Source of the DNA: Bog-756 sp963699105
GTDB lineage: Bacteria > Actinomycetota > Acidimicrobiia > Acidimicrobiales > RAAP-2
Assembly: GCA_963699105.1 (NCBI GenBank)
Contig: CAVOTI010000003.1
Location: 372,001-436,000 of the forward strand
Length of the DNA stretch: 64,000 nucleotides
Direction of reading: 5' to 3'
The stretch's first letter is position 1. Every line of letters starts with the position of its first letter. This document shows positions 32,349 through 41,652 of the stretch, piece by piece. Below the pieces are notes generated by a model. That model made no database searches. It worked only from the letters and a program-made list of their open reading frames with translations, and was not told the DNA's origin. The translations under genes and the position numbers were made by a program.

Positions 32349-34706
32349 TTGGGTGCTCCGACCGCGATCGGTCCGACAGGGACGTTGGTGCGTCAACGGC
32401 GCCGGTGGATGATCGTCGCCGCCCTGGTGATCCTGGTGGGGACGGCCGGGTCGCTACTGGGCTCGGGGGCGCTGGCCCGGGGGGACCGCCGCCAGGCCCA
32501 GCAGAACGCCACCAACTCGGCCACCGAGATCTCGTCGGCCCTCATGCGGAACATCCAACACGAGCAGGACCTCGTCGATCTGGTGGGCGCCTTCGTCAAT
32601 GGCGATCCCCGGTTCTCGCAGGCCGACTTCCTCGCGTGGACCAGCGCCGCCCAGATCCTCGGGCGCTATCCCGAGCTCGAGCGCATCGGCGTCATCATGT
32701 ACGTCCCGGCCGGGGACCTGGCCCACTTCGAGTCGGTCCAGACGATGGTGCCTGCGGCTCCGTCGGGGGGCGGTGGGGCGTACCAGGTCGACCCGTCCGG
32801 TTCCCGCCCCTATTACTGCCTGTCCTCCATGGCCCTGATACGCAAGGGCCAGGTGGTCCCGCCGTCCGGATACGACTTCTGCACCGGTTCGATCGGAGCC
32901 GGGCTGATCGGGGCGGCCAGTGAGGGGGTGAGCTCGTACATCCCCCAGCGAACCCAGGACGGCACCGAGTTGGCCCTCGGTACCCCCATCTACCGCACGG
33001 GATCGACACCGCCGACCCCGGCCGGACGCCTGGGCGCCCTGGAGGGTTGGACGGGGGCCGAGATCCGTCCCGACGTCATCTTGACCAGCGCCCTGTCGGG
33101 CCACCCTGGGACATCGGTGGCGTTCCACTACGGCCACGGGGCCACCGGGGCCACCTTCGCCTCGGGACCCCGGGCCAAGCGGGCGGTGGCCACCACATTC
33201 CACTTCACCAACGGGTGGACGGTGCAGGTGTTCACGCCGGCCGCCGGTGTCGGCACGTCCTCCACGGCCATCTCCGTCCTGGTCGGGGGGATCCTGATCA
33301 GCATGCTGGCGGGGCTGGTGATCTACCTGCTCGGCGCCGGCCGGTCGTGGGCCCTGCTGTTGGTGCGCGAGCGCACCGACGAGATCAAGCACCAGGCGTT
33401 CCACGACTCACTCACCGGTCTCCCCAACCGGGCCTTGGTCATCGATCGGATCGACCAGATGGTCCTACGCTCCCGGCGGGACCACACGTCGGTGGCCGTG
33501 CTCTTCCTCGATCTCGACGACTTCAAGTTGATCAACGACACGCTGGGCCACCCGGTCGGCGATCGTCTCCTGATCGCCGTCGGGGCCCGGTTGTCGGGGA
33601 TCCTGCGGGGCAACGACTCGGTCGGGCGGCTGGGCGGTGACGAGTTCGTGGTCCTGGTCGAGAACCGGTCCGGGCAACCCGACGCCGAGGTCGTGGCCCA
33701 CCGCATACTGGGCGCCCTCGACGCCCCGTTCGAGATCGCCGGCAGCCAGTCGCCACTGACCGTCACGGCCAGCATCGGCATCGCCCAGGGCGACGGTGGG
33801 GGGGCCGAGGCCCTGTTGCAGAAGGCAGACATCGCCCTGTACGCGGCCAAGGCCGCCGGCAAGAAGCGCTGCCTCGTCTTCTCTCCGTCGATGCAGATGG
33901 ATCTCGACGACCATCGGCGTCTCGCCATCGACCTCAAAGGGGCACTGGAGGCCGACCAGTTCTTCCTGGTGTACCAGCCGACGGTCAGCCTTTCCACCGG
34001 GGCCGTCACCGGTGTCGAGGCTCTCTTGCGATGGCGTCACCCCCGGCGGGGTGTGGTCCCACCCGACCAGTTCATCCCCATGCTCGAATCGAGCGGCCTG
34101 ATCGTACCGGTGGGGAGATGGGTACTGGACATGGCGTGCCGCCAGAGTGTCCTGTGGTGCCGGCCCGGACGCCAGTTCACGGTGGCCGTCAACCTCTCGG
34201 CCGTCCAGCTCGAGAACGATCAGATCGTCGATCACGTCCGTTCGGCCATGTCGGAACGCGACTTCGATCCGGCCCTATTGACCCTGGAGTTGACCGAGAG
34301 CGCACTCATGCGAGACCCGGAGTCGACGGGATCGGTGCTGACCCGGCTCAAGTCGCTGGGGGTGAGGCTGGCCATCGACGACTTCGGCACCGGCTACTCG
34401 TCACTGGCCTACCTGCGTCAGTTCCCCATCGACATCTTGAAGATCGACCAGTCATTCATCGGGGCGATGGGGGAATCGGAGGAGTCCATGGCCATCGTCC
34501 ACACCCTGGTCCAACTGGGCAAGCTCCTCGGGCTGGAGACCATCGCCGAGGGGGTCGAGACCCCCGATCAGCTGTACAGGCTCACCGACGAGCTGGTCGA
34601 CACCGGGCAGGGGTTCCTGTTCGCCGGACCGATGGACGTGGGGTCGGTGGACCGCCTGATCATGGAGGCTCCCGACTTCCTCCGCATGATCGCCGCCCGG
34701 CGGTGA
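32349..34706 (+). CDS. CHASE-like sensor with GGDEF and EAL domains
   Basis: The 785-residue protein has a membrane helix (about 20-42), an extracytoplasmic CHASE-type sensor (about 45-305), a second helix (about 310-333), GGDEF (about 350-515) and EAL (about 525-775). The GGDEF motif is intact (GRLGGDEFVVL) with an RxxD inhibitory site (RGND) five residues before it. EAL is intact (VEALLRW, EITE-type ELTES, DDFGTGYSS, KIDQSFI, AEGVET). It could make and break cyclic-di-GMP in response to an external signal. TTG 32349 is used because AAGGGG lies upstream. Confidence 0.88.
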   Translation: MGAPTAIGPTGTLVRQRRRWMIVAALVILVGTAGSLLGSGALARGDRRQAQQNATNSATEISSALMRNIQHEQDLVDLVGAFVNGDPRFSQADFLAWTSAAQILGRYPELERIGVIMYVPAGDLAHFESVQTMVPAAPSGGGGAYQVDPSGSRPYYCLSSMALIRKGQVVPPSGYDFCTGSIGAGLIGAASEGVSSYIPQRTQDGTELALGTPIYRTGSTPPTPAGRLGALEGWTGAEIRPDVILTSALSGHPGTSVAFHYGHGATGATFASGPRAKRAVATTFHFTNGWTVQVFTPAAGVGTSSTAISVLVGGILISMLAGLVIYLLGAGRSWALLLVRERTDEIKHQAFHDSLTGLPNRALVIDRIDQMVLRSRRDHTSVAVLFLDLDDFKLINDTLGHPVGDRLLIAVGARLSGILRGNDSVGRLGGDEFVVLVENRSGQPDAEVVAHRILGALDAPFEIAGSQSPLTVTASIGIAQGDGGGAEALLQKADIALYAAKAAGKKRCLVFSPSMQMDLDDHRRLAIDLKGALEADQFFLVYQPTVSLSTGAVTGVEALLRWRHPRRGVVPPDQFIPMLESSGLIVPVGRWVLDMACRQSVLWCRPGRQFTVAVNLSAVQLENDQIVDHVRSAMSERDFDPALLTLELTESALMRDPESTGSVLTRLKSLGVRLAIDDFGTGYSSLAYLRQFPIDILKIDQSFIGAMGESEESMAIVHTLVQLGKLLGLETIAEGVETPDQLYRLTDELVDTGQGFLFAGPMDVGSVDRLIMEAPDFLRMIAARR

Positions 34707-34715
34707 CCCTGTCCG

Positions 34716-36047
34716 TCAGGTCGAGCCGGCGACGGCCTCGTCGATCCCGGATCGATCTGACCCCACGGCCGGGACCGGTCGGCTGACGACGGCGTCGAGG
34801 AACTCGGGACCCACCGGCCTGGCGAAATAGAAGCCCTGGCAGAACTCGGCCCCCAACCCGGTGAGCACGGCCACCTGCTCCTCGGTCTCCACCCCCTCGC
34901 ACACGACGGTGAGGTCCAGCAGATGGGCCAGTTCGATCGTCTTGGCCACGATGGCGTAGCTCGATCTGTCGCGGGCCAGGTCGGTGATGAAGCTCTGGTC
35001 GATCTTCACGATGTCGACCGGGAATCGCTTGAGATAGCTCAGCGACGAGTAGCCGGTCCCGAAATCGTCGAGGGCCACCTGGAGCCCGAGGCTCTTCAGC
35101 TGGGACAGCACTATCAGTGCTCTCCTGGTGTCGCTGACCAACGCCCCCTCGGTGATCTCGAGGGAAAGCACCTCGGGGTCGGTCTGGTGCTCGGAGAGGA
35201 CGTCGGTCACCATGGCCACGAAGTCCGGGGCCATGAGCTGTTGGGCCGAGACGTTCACGTACATCTTCAGTGCCGCCTGGCCGATGATCCCGCTCCATCG
35301 TTTCCGATCGACGCAGGCGTGCTCGATCACCCACCGCCCGAGCTCGACGATCAGACCCGACTGTTCGGCCAGCGGGATCATCGTCGACGGGGGGATCGGC
35401 CCCCGGATGGGATGGCCCCACCGCAGGAGGGCCTCGACGCCGTGGACCCGCCCGTCGGAGGTGCGGACGATGGGCTGGTACTCGATGTGCAGTTCTTCCC
35501 GCTCGACCGCCTTGGACAGGGCGCTTCGCAGACCGAAGTCCTGGTCGGCCAAGCTCTGGACCCGGAGATCGATGATCTGGTAGTTGTCGCCCCCCTGGTG
35601 CTTCACCTGGTACATGGCCAGGTCGGCGGCGTGGAGCAGCTGATCGGGATCGTGATTGGTCTGCTCGGCGAAGGCGATGCCGACGCTGGCCGTCACCTTG
35701 GCCGTGGAGTGGGCCAAGGCGAAGGGTCTGGCCACTGTCTCGACCAGGCGGGAGGCGACGAGCTCGACCTCGGAGGCCGCCCCCAGCTCCTCGCACAAGA
35801 CGGCGAACTCGTCACCGGACAGACGGGCCAGCGTGTCGGCCGGCCGGAGCACACCCGACAGCCGGGCCACCAGGGCGATCAGCAATTCGTCACCGGTCTG
35901 GTGCCCGTGGTCATCGTTGACGTCCTTGAAATGGTCGAGATCGATGAACAGCAGGGCCACCATCTTCTTCGAGCGACCGCTCCTGACGATGGCGTGATCG
36001 ATCCGCTCGCGCAGGAGGATGCGGTTGGGCAGACCGGTCAGATGCAT
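34716..36047 (-). CDS. GGDEF-EAL protein, downstream part of a GAF-GGDEF-EAL gene
   Basis: The 443-residue frame begins at the first GGDEF strand (LTGLPNRILLRERIDHAIVR), has an SGDEF signature (LARLSGDEFAVL) with an upstream RxxD (RPAD), and a full EAL domain (VEALLRWGHP, NVSAQQL, LEITEGAL, DDFGTGYSSLSYLKRF, KIDQSF, CEGVET). SGDEF variants can be active. The ATG at 36047 is probably not the natural start. The preceding GAF frame runs into it with one extra base (GCATCTG where GCACTG is expected), so the real protein is GAF-GGDEF-EAL starting at 36651. It lies 9 bp from the stop of the CHASE-GGDEF-EAL gene and faces it. Confidence 0.8.
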   Translation of the reverse strand: MHLTGLPNRILLRERIDHAIVRSGRSKKMVALLFIDLDHFKDVNDDHGHQTGDELLIALVARLSGVLRPADTLARLSGDEFAVLCEELGAASEVELVASRLVETVARPFALAHSTAKVTASVGIAFAEQTNHDPDQLLHAADLAMYQVKHQGGDNYQIIDLRVQSLADQDFGLRSALSKAVEREELHIEYQPIVRTSDGRVHGVEALLRWGHPIRGPIPPSTMIPLAEQSGLIVELGRWVIEHACVDRKRWSGIIGQAALKMYVNVSAQQLMAPDFVAMVTDVLSEHQTDPEVLSLEITEGALVSDTRRALIVLSQLKSLGLQVALDDFGTGYSSLSYLKRFPVDIVKIDQSFITDLARDRSSYAIVAKTIELAHLLDLTVVCEGVETEEQVAVLTGLGAEFCQGFYFARPVGPEFLDAVVSRPVPAVGSDRSGIDEAVAGST

Positions 36048-36651
36048 CGTGGACCGACCGCTCGTGCGAACGGTCCGACGAGTCCTGGAGGTCGGCCCGG
36101 GCCTGGGCGTTGACCAGGTAGGCGGCGGTGACGTCGGCCAGGGTCTGGGCCGAGGCGTATTCGGCCGTCGTCAAGGTGCCCGGCCTGTCCCGGTACAGAT
36201 CCAAGGCGCCGAGCCGCCGGTAGCCCTGTCGCAGCGGGAAGGCGAACACCGCAGCCAGACCGATCTTCATGGCCCGGGGGGCGAAGACGTCGAATCGATG
36301 TTCGTCGAGGAGGTCGGGCACGATCACCGCCTCGCCGCTGTGATAGGCGGCCAGGCACGGGCCTTCGTTGAGCTCGGTCTGCAGCTCCTCGAAGTGCAGC
36401 GCCGAGACATCGGAGGCGGCGACGTAGCGGGGGGCGGAAGCCGACGAGATCAGGGTGACGCCGGCCCCGGTGACCGGGAGGACGTCCACGATCCGATGGA
36501 CGAGGTGCTCCAGGATCCCCTGGATCGGGAAGTCGGTGAGCATGGTGCTGGCGAAATCGCGCAGGATGCTGGACAGCTCCCGCTCGGCATGGCCTACCCT
36601 CGGGCTGACCACTCCGGGCGCTGCGGCCACAAGTTCGGCAGGGATGGGCAT
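35911..36651 (-). CDS. GAF-domain part of the broken GAF-GGDEF-EAL gene
   Basis: From ATG 36651 the protein opens with a short tail and a GAF domain (about 25-185: ILRDFASTMLTDFPIQGILE, VTGAGVTLISSASAPRYVAA, LNEGPCLAAYHSGEAVIVPD, VFAFPLRQGYRRLGALDLYR). Residues up to RSVHD (about 201) are meaningful. Past 36045 the frame is shifted relative to the GGDEF domain and becomes nonsense (arginine-rich). The NEGPCLAAY and LGALDLYR phrases are typical of actinobacterial GAF proteins of the ANTAR and phosphatase groups. The ligand is unknown. Confidence 0.75.
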   Translation of the reverse strand: MPIPAELVAAAPGVVSPRVGHAERELSSILRDFASTMLTDFPIQGILEHLVHRIVDVLPVTGAGVTLISSASAPRYVAASDVSALHFEELQTELNEGPCLAAYHSGEAVIVPDLLDEHRFDVFAPRAMKIGLAAVFAFPLRQGYRRLGALDLYRDRPGTLTTAEYASAQTLADVTAAYLVNAQARADLQDSSDRSHERSVHDASDRSAQPHPPARADRSRHRQERSLEEDGGPAVHRSRPFQGRQR

Positions 36652-36679
36652 GGGCGGCTCCGCCCCTCTGCTCGCTCAC

Positions 36680-36729
36680 CCTCACTGCCGAAGGTGAGGC
36701 CGACCATATCTGATCGGATCGGCATGGTC
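36680..36729. promoter_or_regulatory. Two dyads in a divergent promoter region
   Basis: CCTCAC...GTGAGG (36680-36699) and GACCAT...ATGGTC (36702-36729) are adjacent inverted repeats in the gap between the GAF-GGDEF-EAL gene and the second LuxR-type gene. Either may bind the pseudo-receiver regulator. Low-confidence assignment. Confidence 0.35.
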
Positions 36730-36932
36730 CATGCGCCTCCAGGGGGTCGGCCCTACGAAAGTCCGAGGGTGTGCACGTGAAGATTTCGGCGGGTCTCCGG
36801 CGATGCACGGCCACCGGAGTGGTCCTAGGATCGGCGCCGGGGAATAGCAGGCCGGCGGTGGTTGTCGCAGTTAGCCCTTCGGTGGACGCGGCCGCCGGTG
36901 GTGGTCGCCCTCGGCGACCAAGGAGCCAACAG

Positions 36933-37709
36933 ATGACCGACGAACAAGTTCCGATGAGGGTGCTGCTGGCTTCGGACAGCTTCCTCATCGGGGACGGGCT
37001 CGCCGCTCTGATGGCCGGCGTACCCGACATCGAAGTCATCGGCCGGGCCCGTGACCACATCCAGTTGATCGAGCTGGCCGCCGAGCTCGAACCCGACGCC
37101 GTGATCATCAGCATCCGCACCCCGGTGATCTCGACCATGGCCACCATCGACATCGCCCGGCGCCTGCGCTCGGAGCACGGCGACATGGGGATCGTGGTGA
37201 TCTCCGAGCGGGCCAGTGGATTCGCCCTGGAGCTGCTGCGAGGCGGCGCCTCGCGCATCGCCTTCCTGCTCGACGAGCAGCTTCCCGACACCTCGGCGGT
37301 GCTCGGGGCCCTCCGGGCTCTGCGGGAGGGGCAGTCGGTACTCGACCCGACCGTGGTCGACGCCCTCGTCCAGCACGGCAGCAGCAACGCTCTCAACGGT
37401 CTCACTCCCCGCGAGGTCGATGTCCTCGAACAGATCGCCCACGGCCTGTCCAACCGGGCGGTGGCCTCCGAGCTCAACGTCTCGATGAAGGCGGTCGAGA
37501 AGTACGTCACCATCATCTTCCGCAAGCTCGGTCTGTCCGATCACAGTCTGGTCGACCGGCGGGTCATCGCCGCCCTCACCTTCCTGCGGGCCCAGGCCAA
37601 CCCGTTCAGTCCCCTGCTCGATCCCCGCAATCGCGGTCCCGACTTCGTGGTCGTACCCTACGACGTCGACGAGGTACTGGCCCGGAAACCAACACGCCAG
37701 GATCGTTAG
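36933..37709 (+). CDS. LuxR-type regulator with pseudo-receiver domain (paralogue 2)
   Basis: The 258-residue protein starts at an ATG after AAGGAG. The receiver-like domain (about 8-135) again lacks the phosphorylation set: SDSF instead of DD, Ser60 for the acceptor Asp (PDAVIISIRTP), and IAFLLDEQL in place of the Lys region. The LuxR HTH is intact (LTPREVDVLEQIAHGLSNRA, ASELNVSMKAVEKYVTIIFR). It is clearly paralogous to the gene at 26902, colinear across about 230 residues including DSxLIGDGL, LLDEQL and RRVxAAxxFLxxxxNPF. It lies between two cyclic-di-GMP genes, divergent from one and convergent with the other. Confidence 0.88.
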   Translation: MTDEQVPMRVLLASDSFLIGDGLAALMAGVPDIEVIGRARDHIQLIELAAELEPDAVIISIRTPVISTMATIDIARRLRSEHGDMGIVVISERASGFALELLRGGASRIAFLLDEQLPDTSAVLGALRALREGQSVLDPTVVDALVQHGSSNALNGLTPREVDVLEQIAHGLSNRAVASELNVSMKAVEKYVTIIFRKLGLSDHSLVDRRVIAALTFLRAQANPFSPLLDPRNRGPDFVVVPYDVDEVLARKPTRQDR

Positions 37710-37755
37710 CGCCGGCGCTCGTTGGGGGGCGGGCGCCAACCGGTGGTCGGCACCC

Positions 37756-39464
37756 TCAGCGGGTCGACAGCAAGCTGGTCAGCATCCCCTCTTCGAACTC
37801 GGCGTACCGGTTCCCCCCACGCTCCTTGGCGCTGTACATGGCAATGTCGGCATTGCACAGGAGCTGGTCCCCGGTGGTCCCGACACAGTCGAAGGCGATG
37901 CCGATGCTGGCGGTGGCCGATACCGGCTGACCCAACACGGGCAACGGTCGCCCGATGGCGGCCAGCAGCCGTTGGGCCAATCCGGTGACCTCGGACGGGC
38001 CGGCAATCTCCTCGACCAGGATCCCGAACTCGTCCCCGCCCAGTCGGGCCACCGTGTCGAAGTCGCGCGATGCAGCCCACGATCACGTCGGCCGTGGCCC
38101 GGAGCAGGGCGTCGCCGGCGGTGTGCCCGAGGGTGTCGTTGACCACCTTCAGATTGTCGAGATCGAGGAAGAGGACGGCGATGCGGCTCCCGGTGCGCTC
38201 GATCCGGGCCACGGCGTGCTGGAGACGGTCCTGGAACAACGCCCGATTGGCCAGCCCGGTCAAGGAATCGTGGAATGCCTGGTACGACAGCCGCTCCTCC
38301 AGTCGCTTGCGGTCGGTGATGTCCCGGAAACTCCACACCCGTCCGACGATGGCCCCGTCCACCGTCTGGGGCTTCGACACCCGTTCGAACACCCGTCCGT
38401 CCTTGAACTCGAGCACATCGTTGCTCTCCGCCTCGAGATCGTCGGCCACCGTCTCCACCGTCGAGACGAACTCGCCCGGTCTGAGCAACTGGTCGCGCAC
38501 GTAGGCGGCCACCGAGGAACCTTCGGCCCCGTTCAGGACCGAGTCGGGGATCCGCCACATCTCGGCCAGCCGCTGGTTGAAACTGACCAGCTGGCCGTCG
38601 GTGCCCACGGCCAGGATCCCGTCGGCGGTGGCGTCGAGGGTGGCCTGCAGGAGCGAGAGGGCGGTGCGCAGCTCGTGGTCGGCCACCCGCCGCTCGGTCA
38701 CGTCGTGACCGGTGACTACGTACCCGCCCACCGTCGGGTCGTCGATCAGGTTGACGATGGACAGCTCGAAGGGGAGCGAGTCGATGTTGCCGTGGCGGAT
38801 CAGGCTCAGCGTCACCGTCACCGGACCGGCCACCGAGGCCCCCCCGCGACGCCTTTTCGAAGGCGGCTTCGAGGACGGGACGATCGTCCTCGGGCACCAG
38901 GGCCGACAGTGGACCACCCTCGATGACCTCGGGATCGTGGCCCAGCAGACGGGTCACCGCACCTGACACCGACTCCACGCAACCGTCGGGCGAGACCAGC
39001 ATGGTGATGGCCGCCGAGTTGTGGACCAGCGAGCGCAGTCGGGCGTCGTGATCGTGGACCAGCTCGAAGCGCCGCCGCTGGGTGAGGTCCCGGATGGCCA
39101 GCAGTACCGCACCCTCCTCGAACCACGACACCGGGGTGCCCACCAGTTCCATCAGACGCCACCCGCTGGTCGTCTTCACCCGGATCTCGATGGGGGCACC
39201 GATCTCCTTGCCCTGCACGCTGGCCAGCGACCGGAGCACCAGCTCGAGATCGTCCGGATGGACGAGATCGAGGCCCGACACTCCGATCGACTCGTCGATC
39301 GACCGTTGGAACATGCACACTGCGGTGTGGTTGCCCCACAGGATCTGTCCGGTGGCGCCGACGATGACGACCGCGTCGGGCAGGCGGTCCACCAGGCGGG
39401 CCAGCAGTTGCTCGTCGTCGCCCGCCGGACCCGCCGAGACGGGCCGGTCCTCATCGATGGGCAT
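37756..39464 (-). pseudogene. PAS-PAS-PAS-GGDEF diguanylate cyclase gene with two frameshifts
   Basis: From ATG 39464 the frame gives PAS 1 (LPDAVVIVGATGQILWGNHT) and PAS 2 (NSAAITMLVSPDGCVESVSG). At a run of seven G on the coding strand (near 38846; six would restore frame) it moves to the frame carrying VTVTLSLIRHG, GYVVTGHDVTERR, a third PAS (DATADGILAVGTDGQLVSFN) and the start of GGDEF (DSLTGLANRALFQDRLQHAV). Near 38065 it moves again, to RDFDTVARLGGDEFGILVEE, and ends at 37756. Corrected, the GGDEF site and its RxxD inhibitory site are intact. No membrane helix is evident. Either both breaks are read errors or the enzyme is dead. Confidence 0.75.
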
Positions 39465-39845
39465 ACCACTGCATCGACCCGTCGGCCGACCCGCTTGAGC
39501 AGGGGATGTCCGCCGGGGCCGACATCCCCCCGGTTGGACCACACCCCGGGGACCGAGGCGGTTCGGTGACGGTTGGGGGAGCCCCCGGCGTCGACCGGCC
39601 GGCCGTCCGGTGCTGATGTCGGGCCTCCGAGGGCCCCGGCGAGAATGACGGCTCCTGAGGCAGGCCGGCGGCGGGCCGTGATCGGCCGGGCCCGAGGGGG
39701 CGAATCGGGCCGCGACCCCTGTGAGCTGGCAGTTCGTCGCCGATTCGCTCCGGGGAGCAACTGGTCGCGAGGTGACCTCTTGGCCCGGGTGCCGGATCGG
39801 CGGCCCATCCGGCGGTTGCGCACCGGGCCCAGACGTGGTTTGCTG
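39465..39845. other. Intergenic region upstream of groEL
   Basis: This gap of about 380 bp separates the divergent PAS-GGDEF and groEL genes and ends at the CIRCE element. A -35-like TTGCGC occurs near 39816, but I cannot fix a -10 with confidence. No RNA gene or coding frame is convincing. Confidence 0.4.
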
Positions 39846-39872
39846 TTAGCACTCGACAGTGCAGAGTGCTAA
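39846..39872 (+). promoter_or_regulatory. CIRCE element (HrcA operator)
   Basis: TTAGCACTC-N9-GAGTGCTAA is a perfect match to the CIRCE consensus, both nine-base arms intact, 20 bases before the groEL ATG. HrcA bound here represses chaperonin synthesis at normal temperature. hrcA itself is not in the window. Confidence 0.97.
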
Positions 39873-39892
39873 CCACTACGGAGGAACACCAG

Positions 39893-41515
39893 ATGGCCAA
39901 GTTGATCACGTTCGACGAGGAGGCCCGCCGAGCCCTCGAGAGCGGCATGAACAAGCTCGCCGACGCCGTACGCGTCACCCTCGGACCCAAGGGACGCAAC
40001 GTCGTCCTCGACAAGAAGTGGGGGGCGCCCACCATTACCAATGACGGCGTCTCCATCGCCAAGGACATCGAGCTCGAGGATCCGTTCGAGAAGATCGGTG
40101 CCGAGCTCGTCAAGGAAGTAGCCAAAAAGACGGACGACGTGGCTGGCGACGGCACCACCACCGCCACCGTGCTGGCCTGGGCCATGGTCCACGAGGGGCT
40201 GCGCAATGTGGCCGCCGGGGCCAACCCCATGTCGCTCAAGAAGGGCATCGAGGCCGGGGTCGAGGCGGCCGTCTCCTCGTTGCGGAGCATCGCCCGCGAC
40301 ACCGACTCCAAGGGCCAGATCGCCCAGGTCGCCTCCATCTCCGCCGCCGATCCGGAGATCGGCGAGATGATCTCCGAGGCCATCGACAAGGTGGGCAAGG
40401 ACGGAGTCATCACCGTCGAGGAGTCCCAGACCTTCGGCATGGACATGGACCTGGTGGAGGGCATGCGCTTCGACAAGGGCTACATCTCCCCCTACTTCGT
40501 GACCGATCCCGAGCGCATGGAGGCGGTCCTGGAGGACACCTACGTGCTGCTGGTCGGTTCGAAGATCACCGCCGTCCGTGATCTGCTGCCCCTGCTGGAG
40601 AAGGTCATGCAGGGCGGCAAGCCGCTGGTCATCATCGCCGAGGACCTGGAGGGCGAAGCCCTGGCCACCCTGGTGGTCAACAAGATCCGCGGCACCTTCC
40701 GCAGCGTGTCGGTCAAGGCCCCCGGGTTCGGCGAGCGCCGCAAGGCCATGCTCCAGGACATCGCCATCCTCACCGGCGGCCAGGTCGTCACCGAGGAGGT
40801 GGGCCTCAAACTGGAGAACGTCGGACTGGACCTGCTGGGCACGGCCCGCAAGGTGGTGGTGACCAAGGACGAGACCACCATCGTGGAGGGAGGCGGTTCG
40901 GACGACGAGATCAAGGGCCGCATCAACCAGATCAAGGCCGAGATCGACAACACCGACTCCGACTACGACCGCGAGAAGCTCCAGGAGCGTCTGGCCAAGC
41001 TGTCCGGAGGCGTGGCCGTCATCAAGGTGGGGGCGGCCACCGAGGTGGAGCTGAAGGAGAAGAAGCACCGGATCGAGGATGCGGTGTCGACCACCAAGGC
41101 CGCCATCGAAGAGGGAGTGGTCCCCGGTGGCGGGGTGGCGTTGCTCCGGGCCCAGTCGGCCGTGCTCGACGTGGCCGACAAGCTGGAGGGTGACGAGTCC
41201 ACCGGGGCCCGCATCGTCGGTCGGGCCGTCGAGGAGCCCCTCAAGCAGATCGCCGTCAACGCCGGCCTCGAGGGCGGGGTCATCGTGGACAAGGTGCGCA
41301 ACCTGAAGAAGCCCACCGAGGGCCTGAATGCCGCCACCGGTGAGTACGTCGACCTGTTCGATGCCGGGGTCATCGACGCCGTCAAGGTGACCCGCTCGGC
41401 CCTGCAGAACGCGGCTTCCATCGCCGCCCTGTTCCTCACCACCGAGGCCGTCATCGTCGACAAGCCCGAAGAGGGTGGCCCGGCTCTGCCCGGCGGGGGC
41501 ATGGACGACTTCTAG
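39893..41515 (+). CDS. groEL: Chaperonin GroEL
   Basis: The 540-residue 60-kDa chaperonin is full length: MAKLITFDEEARRALESGMN, ATPase motif GDGTTT (85-90), GPKGRNVVLD, apical-domain substrate face and the C-terminal NAATGEYVDL with its catalytic Asp. The tail reads GGPALPGGGMDDF rather than the usual GGM repeats or a His-rich tail. GGAGG precedes the ATG, and control is by CIRCE. No groES is adjacent, so this is a stand-alone groEL copy, as often found in actinobacteria that keep a second copy with groES. Confidence 0.98.
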   Translation: MAKLITFDEEARRALESGMNKLADAVRVTLGPKGRNVVLDKKWGAPTITNDGVSIAKDIELEDPFEKIGAELVKEVAKKTDDVAGDGTTTATVLAWAMVHEGLRNVAAGANPMSLKKGIEAGVEAAVSSLRSIARDTDSKGQIAQVASISAADPEIGEMISEAIDKVGKDGVITVEESQTFGMDMDLVEGMRFDKGYISPYFVTDPERMEAVLEDTYVLLVGSKITAVRDLLPLLEKVMQGGKPLVIIAEDLEGEALATLVVNKIRGTFRSVSVKAPGFGERRKAMLQDIAILTGGQVVTEEVGLKLENVGLDLLGTARKVVVTKDETTIVEGGGSDDEIKGRINQIKAEIDNTDSDYDREKLQERLAKLSGGVAVIKVGAATEVELKEKKHRIEDAVSTTKAAIEEGVVPGGGVALLRAQSAVLDVADKLEGDESTGARIVGRAVEEPLKQIAVNAGLEGGVIVDKVRNLKKPTEGLNAATGEYVDLFDAGVIDAVKVTRSALQNAASIAALFLTTEAVIVDKPEEGGPALPGGGMDDF

Positions 41516-41564
41516 GTCCACCGGCCGGCGCCCACCGGGTGCCGATCTGACGCCAGAGGGTGCA

Positions 41565-41592
41565 CGAAGGGCGCCCGAGCGGGCGCCCTTCG
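41565..41592 (+). terminator. Intrinsic terminator after groEL
   Basis: A perfect 12-bp stem (CGAAGGGCGCCC / GGGCGCCCTTCG) with a GAGC loop is followed by GTCTTCTC. It lies 50 bp past the groEL stop and is the strongest terminator-like hairpin I found in the window. Confidence 0.9.
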
Positions 41593-41652
41593 GTCTTCTC
41601 TACACTGGGCGTCCGGTGCCACGAACCCCTCGTCCCCTCCCACGGCTGGGGC

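Noticed and set aside
39869..41521. 550-codon open frame antisense to groEL
   Set aside because: It mirrors groEL codon usage on the opposite strand, is rich in Gly/Asp/His/Leu repeats and has no domain. groEL is unambiguous.
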